From Spirometra erinaceieuropaei (lineage: Eukaryota; Platyhelminthes; Cestoda; Diphyllobothriidea; Diphyllobothriidae), in NCBI GenBank assembly GCA_902702965.1, contig CACRXP010000378.1:1-64000 (forward strand): a stretch of 64,000 nt of DNA. The letters run 5' to 3'. How positions within the stretch are numbered: the stretch's first letter is position 1; every line of letters starts with the position of its first letter. Under the pieces are notes generated by a model. It had not been told where the DNA came from and made no database searches. It saw only the letters and a program-made list of their open reading frames with translations. Position numbers and translations under genes: made by a program. Shown in pieces: positions 26,607 to 38,466 of the stretch.

Positions 26607-27115
26607 TCACCTCTTCGCTTCTATTAGCAAATTCCCATCCGGCCAGTACAATTTTATGGGAACGGGGTAGAAGCAATTAAGGTTCGTCGTTAAACAGAGG
26701 CGTGGTGTGGGAATTTGTGATGGGGTGGGGAGTAATAGCAGCCAATGCCAGGCGCGGGACGGGAGCAGAAGTGAGCGAGGAGCCTGAACGTGGCTCTTCT
26801 GTGAGCACAAGATTTGTTTCCGTAACCTGACGACAGCCACTTATGCTGCTGCTACGAGCAGGTACTGGCCCAGTAGCTTTGTGTAGCTCGATGGGACTTT
26901 ATAAATCACATGAAAATATTTGCTGGGGTCCACATGGTGTCCGAAATCAACAGCATGCGCGAGAATGGCACTGTCTATACTCCTAGTTTTGCCTTTTCCC
27001 AGCCATGCCGGGAGGTCTTACCGTATTCTTTTAGATGGGCACCGACTCGTGTGACCAAAGAAACCTACTCCGCAAGAGCAGGGGAAGGAATAAAAGGTGG
27101 TAACTTATCCGCACC
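26607..27115 (-). pseudogene. Penelope-like retroelement, copy 3: GIY-YIG and C-terminal remnant with 3' tail
   Basis: On the minus strand, bases 27,115-26,770 decode in pieces as the end of a PLE nuclease: GGAGTAGGTTTCTTTGGTCA (the GYIGR segment, altered) followed by CACACGAGTCGGTGCCC, a CTCCCGGCATGGCTGGG block (LPAWLG) and finally LRKQILCSQKSHVQAPR, matching LRKPTLCAQKNHVQAPR of copy 1. Frame breaks and a deletion of the middle part are present. The 3' tail (26,610-26,770) has the C-rich run and CATAAAATTGTACTGGCCGG. No reverse transcriptase part remains. A hammerhead-like motif lies just beyond the 3' end on the opposite strand. Confidence 0.8.
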
Positions 27116-27121
27116 CTCTCC

Positions 27122-27265
27122 CGTTTCCATATAATTGTACTTGCCTGAGGAGAATTTGTCGAAAGCAGCGTATGCTCAACCACTCGTCTTCTGAATACTG
27201 CTATGTGTTTAATCGCATATTTGACAATTTTGTTTTCAAGATCACGGTCTGTTTCCATTCCCATG
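27122..27265 (+). mobile_element. PLE 3' tail fragment, inverted against copy 3
   Basis: Plus-strand sequence CCATATAATTGTACTTGCC, then GAATTTGTCGAAAGCAGCGT and CTCGTCTTCTGAATACTGCT, matching the copy 1 tail. It abuts the 5' end of the minus-strand copy 3 fragment, so two PLE pieces lie in opposite orientation with almost no spacer. Confidence 0.65.
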
Positions 27266-30200
27266 TCTAATGGTTCAGATTCGTCGGGGACATGCCCACA
27301 GAGACATCAAATGCACAAGAATTGGAACGGATTTTGTAATGACAATATGACGTGAAACGGGCCTGCTTATCCGCACTTATCTTCGTGTGAAAACAGAAGA
27401 ACACAACATCTAAAGGCGTTTAGGCACCTTATTTGGCGCCCGAGCTTGAGAATGATTGGCGCATTATACAATGCCTAACTACATGCGACATCGAAGTTTT
27501 TTAAAAGGAACGAACGAATCGTTTAAATTTTTATTAGATTTTGAATTTTTCTTCCAAGTGTTAAAAATGTTTCTACTTTTAAGTACTGTTTTGTCCCTGG
27601 ATTAGAAATATGCTAGCCAAGTTGCTAAAAACGTATTGATTTTGGAAAACTACAGTCGCGGACACCTGTTCGTTTCGATTTTTGACTTCTAATGCGCAGT
27701 TTTATGCAAATTGTTTGCAGTATAATTTTCATTGTTCATACTTGCAACTGGGCGATTGCTAATTATGGAATTAAATTAAAGACGACGCTATATTTATTTT
27801 ACTAACAATAATCGAACAAATCTCTAAAATTTATAACTTTATGGTTCGTGTAGTTTGGTATGTCCTAACGGGCGACCAGCGTGGAGTTTTATTTACGACT
27901 CCCCTTTGATGCCCTGAAGACATAAAACCTATCTGTACGCCACTAAGTCAGCCAAGCAACGGCACAAGCTAGTCTTCCACTATATTCTGAGGTGTTCCTC
28001 TACGTGGGATAATCTTTCCGCGGTCAAGAGTGAAACCATAAATTTTAACGCCCGGGACTCCGGGTTGTTTGATCAAAGGGGCAAGGGTTCAGGCTGCAAA
28101 TTCGTATCAATTTATGTCCGCGAACGTTTGCTAGGAAAATTTTTCCACGAATATAAATTTTACGTTTGTCAACTTAAACAAATTTTATCCAGAGGTAGCC
28201 GTACAGTATTATTTCCACAAGCATCTGCTCCATCTATGCAAAATAATTCGTACTGTTACTGGTAACATGGTCAACAGAATGCCTCTCTGGCTCTGGAAGT
28301 TTACCAACACAGGTTTCTCAGTTTTGCGGAAGTTTGTTCCACCATGATGATTACATATATTCCAAATGCATTTTATCATGTTCAAAATACTCCAGTATAA
28401 AGTAATTGTATGTGGAGCCCAAAGCAGTCAGTGCTCTAAAAGAAAAAACTCCGGCACCCATACCTGTGGCCGTCTCTGCAAGTATTCGAAGTGGCAGATA
28501 AATAACAGTGTCTGTCCCATTCGATTGCATCTCCTTTCTGTACCATCAGCCCATCAGAAAACGTCCTCAGTATATTCTATAACACATTGAATTAGTCATT
28601 TCTGATTCAATAACCACCATCAGGTCTACATGTTAGCACGCCCGAGAACTAAAACCTAGTCAAATTATCGACCAGCTGGGCTCTCCTCTCTTTACTGCGG
28701 GTATGTATTATGGCAAGAGACCACCATCGTGGGCCGTAGTATCTGGGACCCGAAACAGGGCGGATTTATCATTACTCTGTTCTGTACTCAGGATTGGCCA
28801 ACGCGTGCCGATCCTGCGTGAACTTGTATGCGTGTTAGAATTATTCTTACTGCAGGACTTGTACCATTGACGTTGCTTCGGTGCGGTCAGCATACAAACT
28901 TGCAGTAATAGTCGGAAGTGTTGCATTTGATCTGAAACGTACATTGCTATAAAGTAGGAATGACATGGATTATAAGTAGCATGTAATATTGCGGAATACC
29001 GGTGACTGTGCCGAATTTTAGATGCGTCTCAGGGGCTCTGCACACGTACTATGCACTATCCCCTTCATGCGAGACGTGGACAACAATAAAAGGACTACTG
29101 GGTTTTTCTAGAGCAAGTGTCCCGCTGTTGAAGAAAACGGCGAAAAAATGATAATGTATCAAGGCGAATCTGGCCACCAAACACAGCATATTTGTTATGG
29201 AAACCTGACAACTGTATAAATAACTGCTGTATGCCCTCTCATTCTAACGTTTTCGGCCACAAGCGTTTCTCCTCTGGATCCAAAACAGAAAAAAATGGTC
29301 CAATTATTCGCCACAGGCAAGGTGAATGAGACAACTACTTCGACTCGATTGCATGAGTTCAGTCTCAAATGCGTTCTCCGCGTTGCGTTTGCCTATTATC
29401 TTTCAGAGATAAATATAATTATATCTTAAGAGGAATAAAAAAGGATTTCATTCACGAAAATAAAATGTAACTTCCGGCTCTAATGCAGAACAAGAACATC
29501 AAGCCCTCACTCATCTATGTTGAACGAGTTCTTTTCATTTATTCTGGAAAACTGCTTGTTTATCCTGCCGTCGGCTTATAGACTATCTCGTTCATCGTCT
29601 TCTCTGCCGATAAGCTGTAAAACACTGAAACTCGGTGGCATGATCAGTGCTGCCTTCTGCACAAAATAAGTTATTTTTAAATTCTGCAAAATTGCCTCTA
29701 GTGCAGCGGGTGTTAAAGTACACTCTGCATGCCACAATCGCCGGAGGTTTATTTCACAAGGGAGGACTTACTGTATGCGCCAGAGCATTTTTTGGTGCTT
29801 TCAGGCTGTGAACGCTCGTTTTTGGTTAAATTTTTCTAAATTCGCAGAGTCAAATGCCTGGAGAATTGCCAGTTTAAGCAAGTGTCCGCGCGGTTTGGCA
29901 ACAGGGATAATCGTGGAAAAACGCTCTTCTGTTTTGTCGCACGAGATTACAGGCTAAGCCTCGATTCAAGGTCTTTTAACGGTCTGCTCTGAACGACCGA
30001 TGCGTATTTGAGAAGGTTATTTCAAAAATGTCCATTTAGGGCATTACTCACATTTGGTGCGCTTTATCTAATGGTTATAGGTACGGTGTATACCTCTCTT
30101 AAAAAGGCCAATTTTCGAGGGATTGTTTGAATAATTTGAATTACCTACTTCAAAAGTGCCTTTTTCGAAATGCCCAGTTCATATCGTAGACAAAATTGCA

Positions 30201-31162
30201 CGTTTTCCGCAAGCAGAGAGACAGGGGGAAACGTTGATTACAGACCGCAATATTAATGACTTCAAACATTTGCAGGGCATACTAACTGCCTAAACCGCCT
30301 TTAAAATATTATGCAACGCACTGAAACTCCCTAATTTAAAGCCATTCTCTAGGAGGACTGTGGGAGGTAAGAATTATGCGTTACCAGCGTAGGAGGGAAA
30401 TAAATTTTATATTTTTCAAAAACCAGCTAATGCACATTTGCTACGGCTTTATTTGTCTCATAATTTCAATTCTCATTTTCGACTGGAGCATTTCATTCGG
30501 GAATTAGATTGTCTGAATTACTGATTTGACTCAAGAATCCACTTAAAATTTGCGATTTCCGCACGACCGCTTAAGTATTCGTTTCCAAGAGCGTACTCCC
30601 CGTGTTTCAGCCTCAACGGTTCTAATAGATACTGACCATCTTCTAAGTCTTGGATTTCTACGAGGAAGGAACGGTAGTTGGTTATTATAAGTTATACTGT
30701 ACTTTTGCGCATCCTAAAGGAAGGAAATTGCAAATATATCTGACGATTTTGGGATGTTATAATTTTGTTTTCTTAAGAATAATCGTTGCACACGCTTCAG
30801 TACAGCACTTCAGTTAATGCCTACTTTTGATGTCTTGGTCAATTTCATGTTGTTGCAATTAGACTGGAGAGTGTCACAATTATTGCAAAATCTGGCAAAA
30901 TTGCTCTTTCTCATTTTGATCGTTTGGAGTACGTTCGCGTCTGTTGACTGCAAAATCCCCGTAATCAAAACGTTTGAACGAGCGAAACAAACATGTCCTA
31001 GGTGGTGTATCTTGAGTAGGCTTTATTTTCTTAAAAATGCTCAGAGAACACATAAAAATTTGAACTATTTGCTCCTCTCCTAACAAATCAAAAGCAACAG
31101 CAAAGCAACGGAAAATGCAAGTTGTAAGGTGTGAACCTTACTTCAAGGTCTTCAACTTTTCA

Positions 31163-31450
31163 GGACCTATTAAACTCAAAAAGACGTCAGAAAATCCACA
31201 TACCTAACTGTATATAAACGAACTAATTTGATCCAAGTCCCAATCTTCAGAGGGCCAACGGCTCTGTTTAGAAATTACAAATTAAATCTTGTCAGCAAAA
31301 GAACAATTAAAAAAGTGCAACTGGTAATTTATAGACCCAATGTTAGCGTTTTGTTACCCTCCAGATCTCGTTAAACTCGAAAAGGCGTTCGAAGATTCAA
31401 GGAACTCATCCGCATATAAGAAACTAATTTAATCAAAATCAAGATTTGCT
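31163..31450 (+). repeat. Diverged tandem duplication, period about 200 bp
   Basis: TTAAACTCAAAAAGACGTC ... ATATAAACGAACTAATTTGA (31,163-31,250) is echoed by TTAAACTCGAAAAGGCGTTC ... ATATAAGAAACTAATTTAAT (31,363-31,450). Identity by eye is roughly two thirds. Confidence 0.4.
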
Positions 31451-32628
31451 TGTCACTTTTAACACTAATGGAAGACGGGGGTGATATATCCTTGTGTATT
31501 TCCTTTGCATTCTTCAATCTGCAAATGTTTTTGAAGAATGATTGATCACTACTTATTCTTAATTGGGTTTTTTGGACAACTTAAGATTTCGTCCTAAGAT
31601 GGGCTTGAAAAACGGCACATTATAGATCATACCATGAAGTGTAAAACTATAAATTGCACTTACTTTACACCGAGATTGGATATCGGTTTTCCGTATTCCA
31701 TAGCATTTAACAAAAGGCCTATGTAAAAAGTTTGCCTACATATGTAGTCTTCTGAAGTAAACGTTTAAGATGCATTTCATAATACTCCAGTGTCTGCGAG
31801 AATATTAGTCAAGTCATTCATTTTAGTTCCTCAGATCAGTTTGTCCATCTGCACTGTATGTAAGCCATGTTATATAGTTTCAAAAAATCATCTACTTGAA
31901 GAACGTTCCCAATGCATCGGTTTCTCCCAGACTCACTGCGAGTTTAGTCACTCCTCGCAGCCTACGTTCATCAGGCCTTACACGTTTTCTACACTCTCTA
32001 CAGTGAACCTTTGAAAATGTCGTAGAAAGAATCGTATTCAAGACGTTTCATTGATGTTAAACAAATTTGCCTGTGGATGAATGTCGAGTTTGATTGGTCT
32101 TTTTGGTTGTTAGACTCACCTTTTATGTCAGCGTGCATTGTACTTGAAACGCTTCAATTCCCATTCTCCTAACAGTCAAAACATCCGCAGCATTTTCTTA
32201 TAATTTTAAACGAGAGCGGCCAATCGAGACTTGCAGACATAAACACGCTTAGTTTATGCTGTACCTTGATAGTGTTGGACTTTTTCAAGACTTATGACCT
32301 ACTAGTTGCTGTTACAGTCAGTCTGCAACCAGAAATATTTGAGTCTCGATGGAGCGCAAGAAACTAAAACATGAAGCTTGTAATATTTCCCAATTCAACG
32401 GCTTGTTTTCTCTCGCCTTATTGAAAGTATGTTAATATTCGATGTCTTCCCTGGCCTGTTCTGCCTGAGAGGGGTAAAAAACATCCTCAAAAAGAGTTGG
32501 GCGTTAGCGAGCACATTTCGTCACCATATAATGAGGCCTTAGAAAAATTACATGAGAAGAAACCGCTTAATAAACCAAGCAGTGTAAGTTGGTTGGTTGA
32601 AGAGGTTTGCCTTGCAAAGACTCTGTTT

Positions 32629-32680
32629 NNNNNNNNNNNNNNNNNNNNNNNNNNNNNNNNNNNNNNNNNNNNNNNNNNNN
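32629..32680. other. Assembly gap (52 N)
   Basis: A run of 52 N. Reading frames crossing it are meaningless. Confidence 1.
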
Positions 32681-33774
32681 ACAGAGCAAACATTTTAGTC
32701 CCCATCGTACAGTTTACGGCAAATCAGACGATTGCAATCGCAGAATGGATAGAATGCCCAAAGGTAGCATAACATGCCAGACGAATAAGTATTTGGGAGT
32801 GGACATTACTTAAGGCATGGAATGGGGAATGAGCGTAGAAACTTAGTGTCGTGGAGAGTTACAGTGAGACGTATGGGAATCATGTATTTACATACTAATG
32901 TTTGCTTTTGAGAAGGACTGATTAATTAGATTTGCTCCGCAAATGACCACGGAACAGGCTACCACGTAACTTTATCGATCACGACGTGTTGACCTTGGCC
33001 TACGTATTCAAATTACCCCGTTTACTCCCACCTTTATTTTCCACTTTTCCTATATTTAATGACATTGGATAATGAACCCCATGTCGCCTATCCCTGACAT
33101 TTTCGCCTTCTTTGCCAATTCAGCTCGTGAAGCACTCACCACTCAATGTGTATCTTCAGACGCGATGAGGTTTTTCATCAGTCGCCATTGTTTACACAGC
33201 TCACGATACATTTGTTTTTCCGACGGAAGTAAATTAATAGTTGATTCCTTTCTCTTTAATGGGGACGTCTTGTCTTCATGAACTGTCAACGACCACTACT
33301 CGCTTAAAGGCAAGAAGCGGTGGCTAAAAATTATAAGACGACATCGGCGATAAAGAAGTGGGTCCAAGAAATCACAAAAACTTATTAATAGAGTCATAAC
33401 TCTAATTTACGGCCTATGCTGTAGCGTGCTGTTTGCCTTATTAGTTATGCGTGGCTGTTTAAGATCAATCGTATTTTGTTTAAAAGGCTCCACAATTCAC
33501 TTAATATGCTTTGTGGGCAGTATGCCCTTGAAAGTTTAGCATAAGAATACCTTAAGATTATTTATTTATTTATAACTCTCTTTTACACTTTATCTTAAGC
33601 CCTCTAGAGTGCACCATGTATTTTCGCTAAAAAAACTATAAAAACTATAATACTGCTCTTGGTATCGGTAAAGATGATTTACATAACACACCTTAAAGTG
33701 AAGGCGAAATTTCGAGTTCCAGGTGTATGAATAAGTGAAGAAGGAGAGCCGAGCACCGAAACACATCGTTTATT

Positions 33775-33816
33775 ATCCTGAGCTTTCAGACACGTACAGG
33801 AGTCCATCGTCAGAGG
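33775..33816 (-). ncRNA. Hammerhead-like motif, left arm of foldback
   Basis: Exact mirror of the right-arm motif: this 42-base part of the two arms has no mismatch. Facing the opposite way, it would give an outward transcript on the minus strand. Its identity with the right arm is notable given 11 differences elsewhere. Confidence 0.45.
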
Positions 33817-34088
33817 TAGTGGCAGAAACATGACAAGTGGCAGTTATAAGGCACGTAGGCCCAATCATCGACCGACGTCGCACGACTGGAGGTGACTACG
33901 AAGGGCTCTATACGCCGACGCCAGATCGATTGATTGAAGCCTGGGCCTCGGATGAGAACTCGGCCAATCGATTTATCGATCTGGCGCCGGCGTACAGAGC
34001 CCTTCGTAGTCACCTCCAGTTGTGCGACGTCGGTCGACGAATGGGCCTACGTGCCTTATGACTGCCGCTTGTCATGTTTCTGCCACTA

Positions 34089-34130
34089 CCTCTGACGATG
34101 GACTCCTGTACGTGTCTGAAAGCTCAGGAT
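34089..34130 (+). ncRNA. Hammerhead-like motif, right arm of foldback
   Basis: CCT, then CTGACGA (34,092-34,098), a TG, GAC pairing with GTC (34,101-34,103 with 34,114-34,116), T, GAAAGCTC (34,118-34,125), AGG. CCT and AGG could pair as a short stem I. Stem III would be AGCT, a loop-less palindrome. AATAAA follows at about 34,131. Similar layout to the motif at 26.5 kb. Confidence 0.45.
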
Positions 34131-34639
34131 AATAAACGAAGTGTTCCGGTGCTCGACTCTTCTTCTTCACGCCTTACAGTAGTAGCAATGTAGCTGGGGA
34201 TATTTCGTTGCGCAACTTGTCACGTAAAACCCCACAAACCCATCCATCTTTTGTTATTTAAACTGAAATTTTTTCCACTGGGAATCTTCGAACATTAATT
34301 GACTTTTTTCTAGAAATGGTAAAAGTGGGATATTTGACAATCATACGCCTCGGTGGTCGAAAAAAGAACGTAATTTGAGTGAATTTGCTAGTTTTCGTCT
34401 AAACCTACCACCGGAGACCGCACAAGATAAGAAATATTTGCTTTTCTACTTCATATAGATAATCAGCTTACTGTGAAAGCACTCGCTCTATGCCGTTAAA
34501 TGGCGCAGACGGATCTGAATATTCTAGATTAAAAACCAATATCATTTTGTTTAAACGCCTTAGGGGGTTTAATTCAATGTCGACAGTGTCGCACATTCAT
34601 TTCTGCGACCCACCTCCTTTGTCTAATCGACTTCAGTGT

Positions 34640-34790
34640 CCATTATATATGCCGTCGAAAATGATTTCCGGTAGATTTTAATAACTTCATTGACGCATTT
34701 GTGAAATACTCTGTAGGATTCGATCTCACGACAAGAAACGTAGGACGTCAGTGCAATTACCGTTTTAACCACTCGGGTTTTAAAGCTCCG
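34640..34790 (-). mobile_element. Second tRNA-derived SINE candidate
   Basis: On the minus strand, GAGTGGTTAAAACGG (box A-like, around 34,774-34,760) is followed about 35 bases later by GAGATCGAATCC (box B-like, 34,728-34,717), the spacing of a polymerase III internal promoter. The flanking sequence does not close an acceptor stem, which argues against a functional tRNA. No second copy was found in this window. Confidence 0.4.
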
Positions 34791-37700
34791 ATCGAGAGCC
34801 TTATGGTTTTCCCACTCGCAGTTCAGATGTTTAGGGCGCCGGCTGAATCTATACCCTGTCCTTTCTGTCGTGATGTCGAATTCTTCCGGGGTTTCTGAGT
34901 TCTTTACGAGTGGAACAGTCAATTTTTGTCAATGTTACCAAGGAAATGAGCTTCATCGGGAGTGTGTTCACTACAATGAGACCTATTGCCCGTAGCCTGA
35001 GTCATTTGCGATGGGGTCCGATTTACCATGGTCCTATTATCTTTTAAGGTTTTTGAATTTCTACTCGTCCTTTTCCTACAAGGCCAATTGCTGGCTCACG
35101 TTCGTGGGTCATGTCATGCGGACTAGCCCAGCAACTAGAATAACTAACAATAAATAATTCATAGACCTTTTGCTGGCTACATGTCGATTACAGTCTTAGA
35201 CCAGTACCCGGGTATTTGACCGTGATCTTCCGACGGCAGGGTAGGAGAAGTTGAGAGTTGGAATTCTGTGGAAAGCTTCCACAAAGAAATTAGCACAAGC
35301 TGAATAGACGCACACAGCAACATAGTGCACGCACCTGAGGTCTTTGTCTTCTCCATGGATACCTCCAAAAGTTCGTAAGTAAGCCTCTAGATAAGAATTT
35401 TCGTTGAAAATTGGAATACTCCCTAATGTGTTACTCTGGCGGAGTCTGAGTGCATGTCATAGTTACATATATTTGACTCTTATCACCGGTCGAAGAAAAA
35501 TATCAGTAAATATTTAGACACCTGCGCGTTCTGTTCTCATCTGGATTCAAAGTTCTAACCCTTTCTGGCTTTAACTATTTTCCATCACAGCCGTCAAGAC
35601 GCAGATCTACGGCCCAAGTTAATGAACTCCTGATTCAGATGCTCAATGATCAATTGGCCAGTGTTAAACCCTCAGGTTTTTCGGATCGGGTATGCCTGAA
35701 TATTGACAGAAAACCGCCCCAGAATGAGTATTACAATTTTCGTTGTCTTTTTCCTAAATTTTACGATTTGCCTTTGCATTAACTGTTCCGGTTTTTTCGG
35801 CAATTCATGAAAGCATTATTGTCACATAATTGCCGATCTAAATGCCGAAAATACGAACCCGTAGTGAAGTGATAGGATGCAGTCCTATACGTTTCCTTGC
35901 ACAATTTACGTTAGGAGACTTGAGTCCGGTTTGATAGTCTAAACGCAGTTAGGCGGATTAGAAACAAGTCAGATGAAGAGGTAATTGGATCTGGGCCGTC
36001 GAGCGAAAACTCCATTAATCGTAATGCTTAGCTACTCTTGCCTTGGATTGCGGCAGCCAAAACCTCTATAATAAGAAATAAAAAAGAAGAGCTTGCCTCT
36101 AACCTTCTTTTTCCGTTTTTGCTTTCGCTGGTGGTACTTCCAAGCACAAGTTTGAAACGCCGGCCGGGCATACTCTGCGATTATTTTCTACATTCACTCC
36201 ACGACTTGTGAATGGTGCAGATTGGCGGGTTCAGGTCTAGTATGACAGAATCTTTCGCGACTATTCTGTTCTTTGGATGAGACCATGAAGCGTCATATAA
36301 GTTTTTCGACCGTAAAACTCTTTATTCGTCACGGTACTTTGCTTAATACTGTCATACCCAAGTGACTGGTGACTGCTGATTATGTATCATTATTTTACTC
36401 TGCTTTAATAGCCAATGTTTAATCTAAGGGTCCTGGCATTTCTCCTCAGATGGGCGGAGGAATTTTGGTGGTTCAAGCAGTTTATATGCAAAATTAATCA
36501 CTGATACAGAGGCGGCGTGCCTGTGAATTAAATTGCAACTTTCTCGAAGGACGTCCTCCAAAGCGTCTTTTCGTATGTTTTCTTCATCAGCCATACTTGT
36601 CAGCCTTCCGCATTCAAATTATACCATTAAATTACCCAAAATAAATCGATCCAAAACTTCCGCCAATAAGAATCGGCTTGCGATAACGAGTAGATGTCAA
36701 ATACTTCCGATTCTTAAAGATCGTTACACGTAAAACCATCAGCTTATGTAGTGTCTTATTCATGTGCCGCGCTACACGTCTAAGTTATGCCATAATTTGC
36801 TAAGATCAGCAGGTGCCAAGTGGGATTTGCCCTTTGAAAGATGACTAGGAAACGTTTATAAACAAAACAAAAAAGGCTACCCGAAGCACGAAAATCCTCG
36901 CACTTCCCAGGTTTACATAAACACTTGAGTTATGCGATAACAGATTTTGCAGCTAATGGGCTTAGCTTCAAGTAACAACAGTGAACACGTACCGGTGTCC
37001 CACTGATGCCTGACACAGCGGTACGAACTCGAAAAAAGCCATCAGTTTCTGTGCTGGGCTTGAGGAAAACGGGCTTATGCATGCAATTTTTAATTATTTG
37101 CGCTATTTTCTTGAAATTCAGCCGCGGGGACAGGAAACCCCCGGAAGTGAGACTCGCCAGTTAGATCATCGGCTACGTTCCTTGCGAGTCTGATTATGGC
37201 AGATATTTAGAAGACGTTATTTTAACGTTAAACAGGCAAGTGACCGATCTCATAACACGTTAACTGAAATTCTGAAATTTGTTTTCGATCTGGAAGTATT
37301 ATTTAAATGTAGCTGTGATATTTATTATCGTTCGGCATAATCCTGTTAATTTTTGTGATCACCAGAATGTTGGCTTTTGAATCTAGTACTCTTTAAAGCA
37401 CACGTGCTAAAGAACCGTCAACAGTAGTGCTATCAGATCCTAAATGATCAAGGTCTAATAAACAGATGCGTTTGAGGGCTCAGTAATATAGTATAATAAT
37501 ATGCGCAGACAGTATCTTGTCACTCGACTTCATCTTCGGATTTTACGACCAGTCTTCACTTCAAAAGGGGTTTAGGAAGCAGGCCATGGTTGACAGAGCT
37601 GGCGAAAATCCTGCATTTCAGTAGTTTTGTCTCCAAACTGTAATATCCGAAGACGGAATTCGGAGACGTCAGAACAATTTAGCCAAAAACCCTTCTCGAA

Positions 37701-37891
37701 TACCTGGGATGCCAGATTTCGGACAGCATACACTCGGGTTGTTGATGAAAATCAACTAGTTTGGATGTCTCTAGGCTTAAACGTGTTGGGAATGACAACA
37801 TCACGGATTGTTTTCCAGATCTTTTGTGACTTTCCCAAATACCATTCTCGATGGATGATTCAGGCCGCCTCCATATGCATTTAGGCACTTA
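34791..37891. other. Non-coding, no recognised content
   Basis: Only short frames on both strands, with no repeat matching another part of the window. Confidence 0.5.
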
Positions 37892-38464
37892 CAGTACGGG
37901 ACTAATCTCATGGAACTTGATGACAAAAACCGATATGATAATTTTTGAACATCCTAAACATTGCGCGTTTTGTCCGCTCGTCCAGTTTTCAAAACAAATG
38001 TCTTTTTATATCTGCGTAATTTCATGAAGTAAAATGTTCATAAATGTCAGTGAAAATGGACGTCGCGATATATTCAGCAATTTTCTAGATTTAGATTTCG
38101 CAGCTGGTTTTGTTTAAATTTGAGGAGCGAGTAACTTACTATTACGAATTTCAATAGCTAGAGCTTGCTGCACTTAAAAATTCATTTTTGTCTGATGCTA
38201 ATCATGGGAATTGGTTTTCTAACACACATGTCATTCCTAAGGAACCAGACTTTTTACTGATTTTCGCATTAGAAAATGTGTACAATTTCGTATCCTACAG
38301 TCGAGCAATGACGTCCATGGGCAATCCTTCATTTAAACGGGCCGGAATAGTATAGTCATTTGGAAAACATCATGAGATGACATCAAAAAGACTGTCACCT
38401 AATAGTCGTTTTCAGTTTTTACACACGAAACGTTTTTTCGCGCGGTCTCCTTCCTGTCTGTAAG
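37892..38464. mobile_element. Possible A/B-related element end
   Basis: TA then CAGTACGGGACTAATCTCAT starts here, which resembles the shared A/B terminus. The interior (GAGCTTGCTGCACTTAAAAA, TGCTAATCATGGGAATTGG) also resembles 15,860-15,925 (GAGTTTGCTGCACTTTAAAA, GCTAACCGTGGGAATCAAC), suggesting a third related family. The right end was not defined. Confidence 0.4.
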
Positions 38465-38466
38465 TA

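Larger units (their letters stand above)
27266..33734. other. Non-coding; contains tandem duplication and assembly gap
   Basis: No frame resembles a known protein. Apart from the 31 kb duplication and the N gap, nothing is recognised. Confidence 0.5.
33735..34170. mobile_element. 436 bp foldback element with 196 bp inverted arms
   Basis: Arms 33,735-33,930 and 33,975-34,170 are reverse complements over 196 bases with 11 mismatches and no insertions or deletions, around a 44-base centre. Outer ends are GTGAAGAAGGAGAG and CTCTTCTTCTTCAC. Each arm carries a hammerhead-like core followed by an AATAAA-type signal, pointing outward. The arms contain open frames only because they mirror each other. 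Most mismatches are transitions, so the structure is young or maintained by conversion. Confidence 0.8.

Noticed and set aside
32487..32813. Reading frames spanning 32.5-32.8 kb
   Set aside because: They cross the run of N and cannot be interpreted.
33837..34061. 67- and 74-codon frames inside the foldback
   Set aside because: They mirror each other across the inverted arms and have no independent support.
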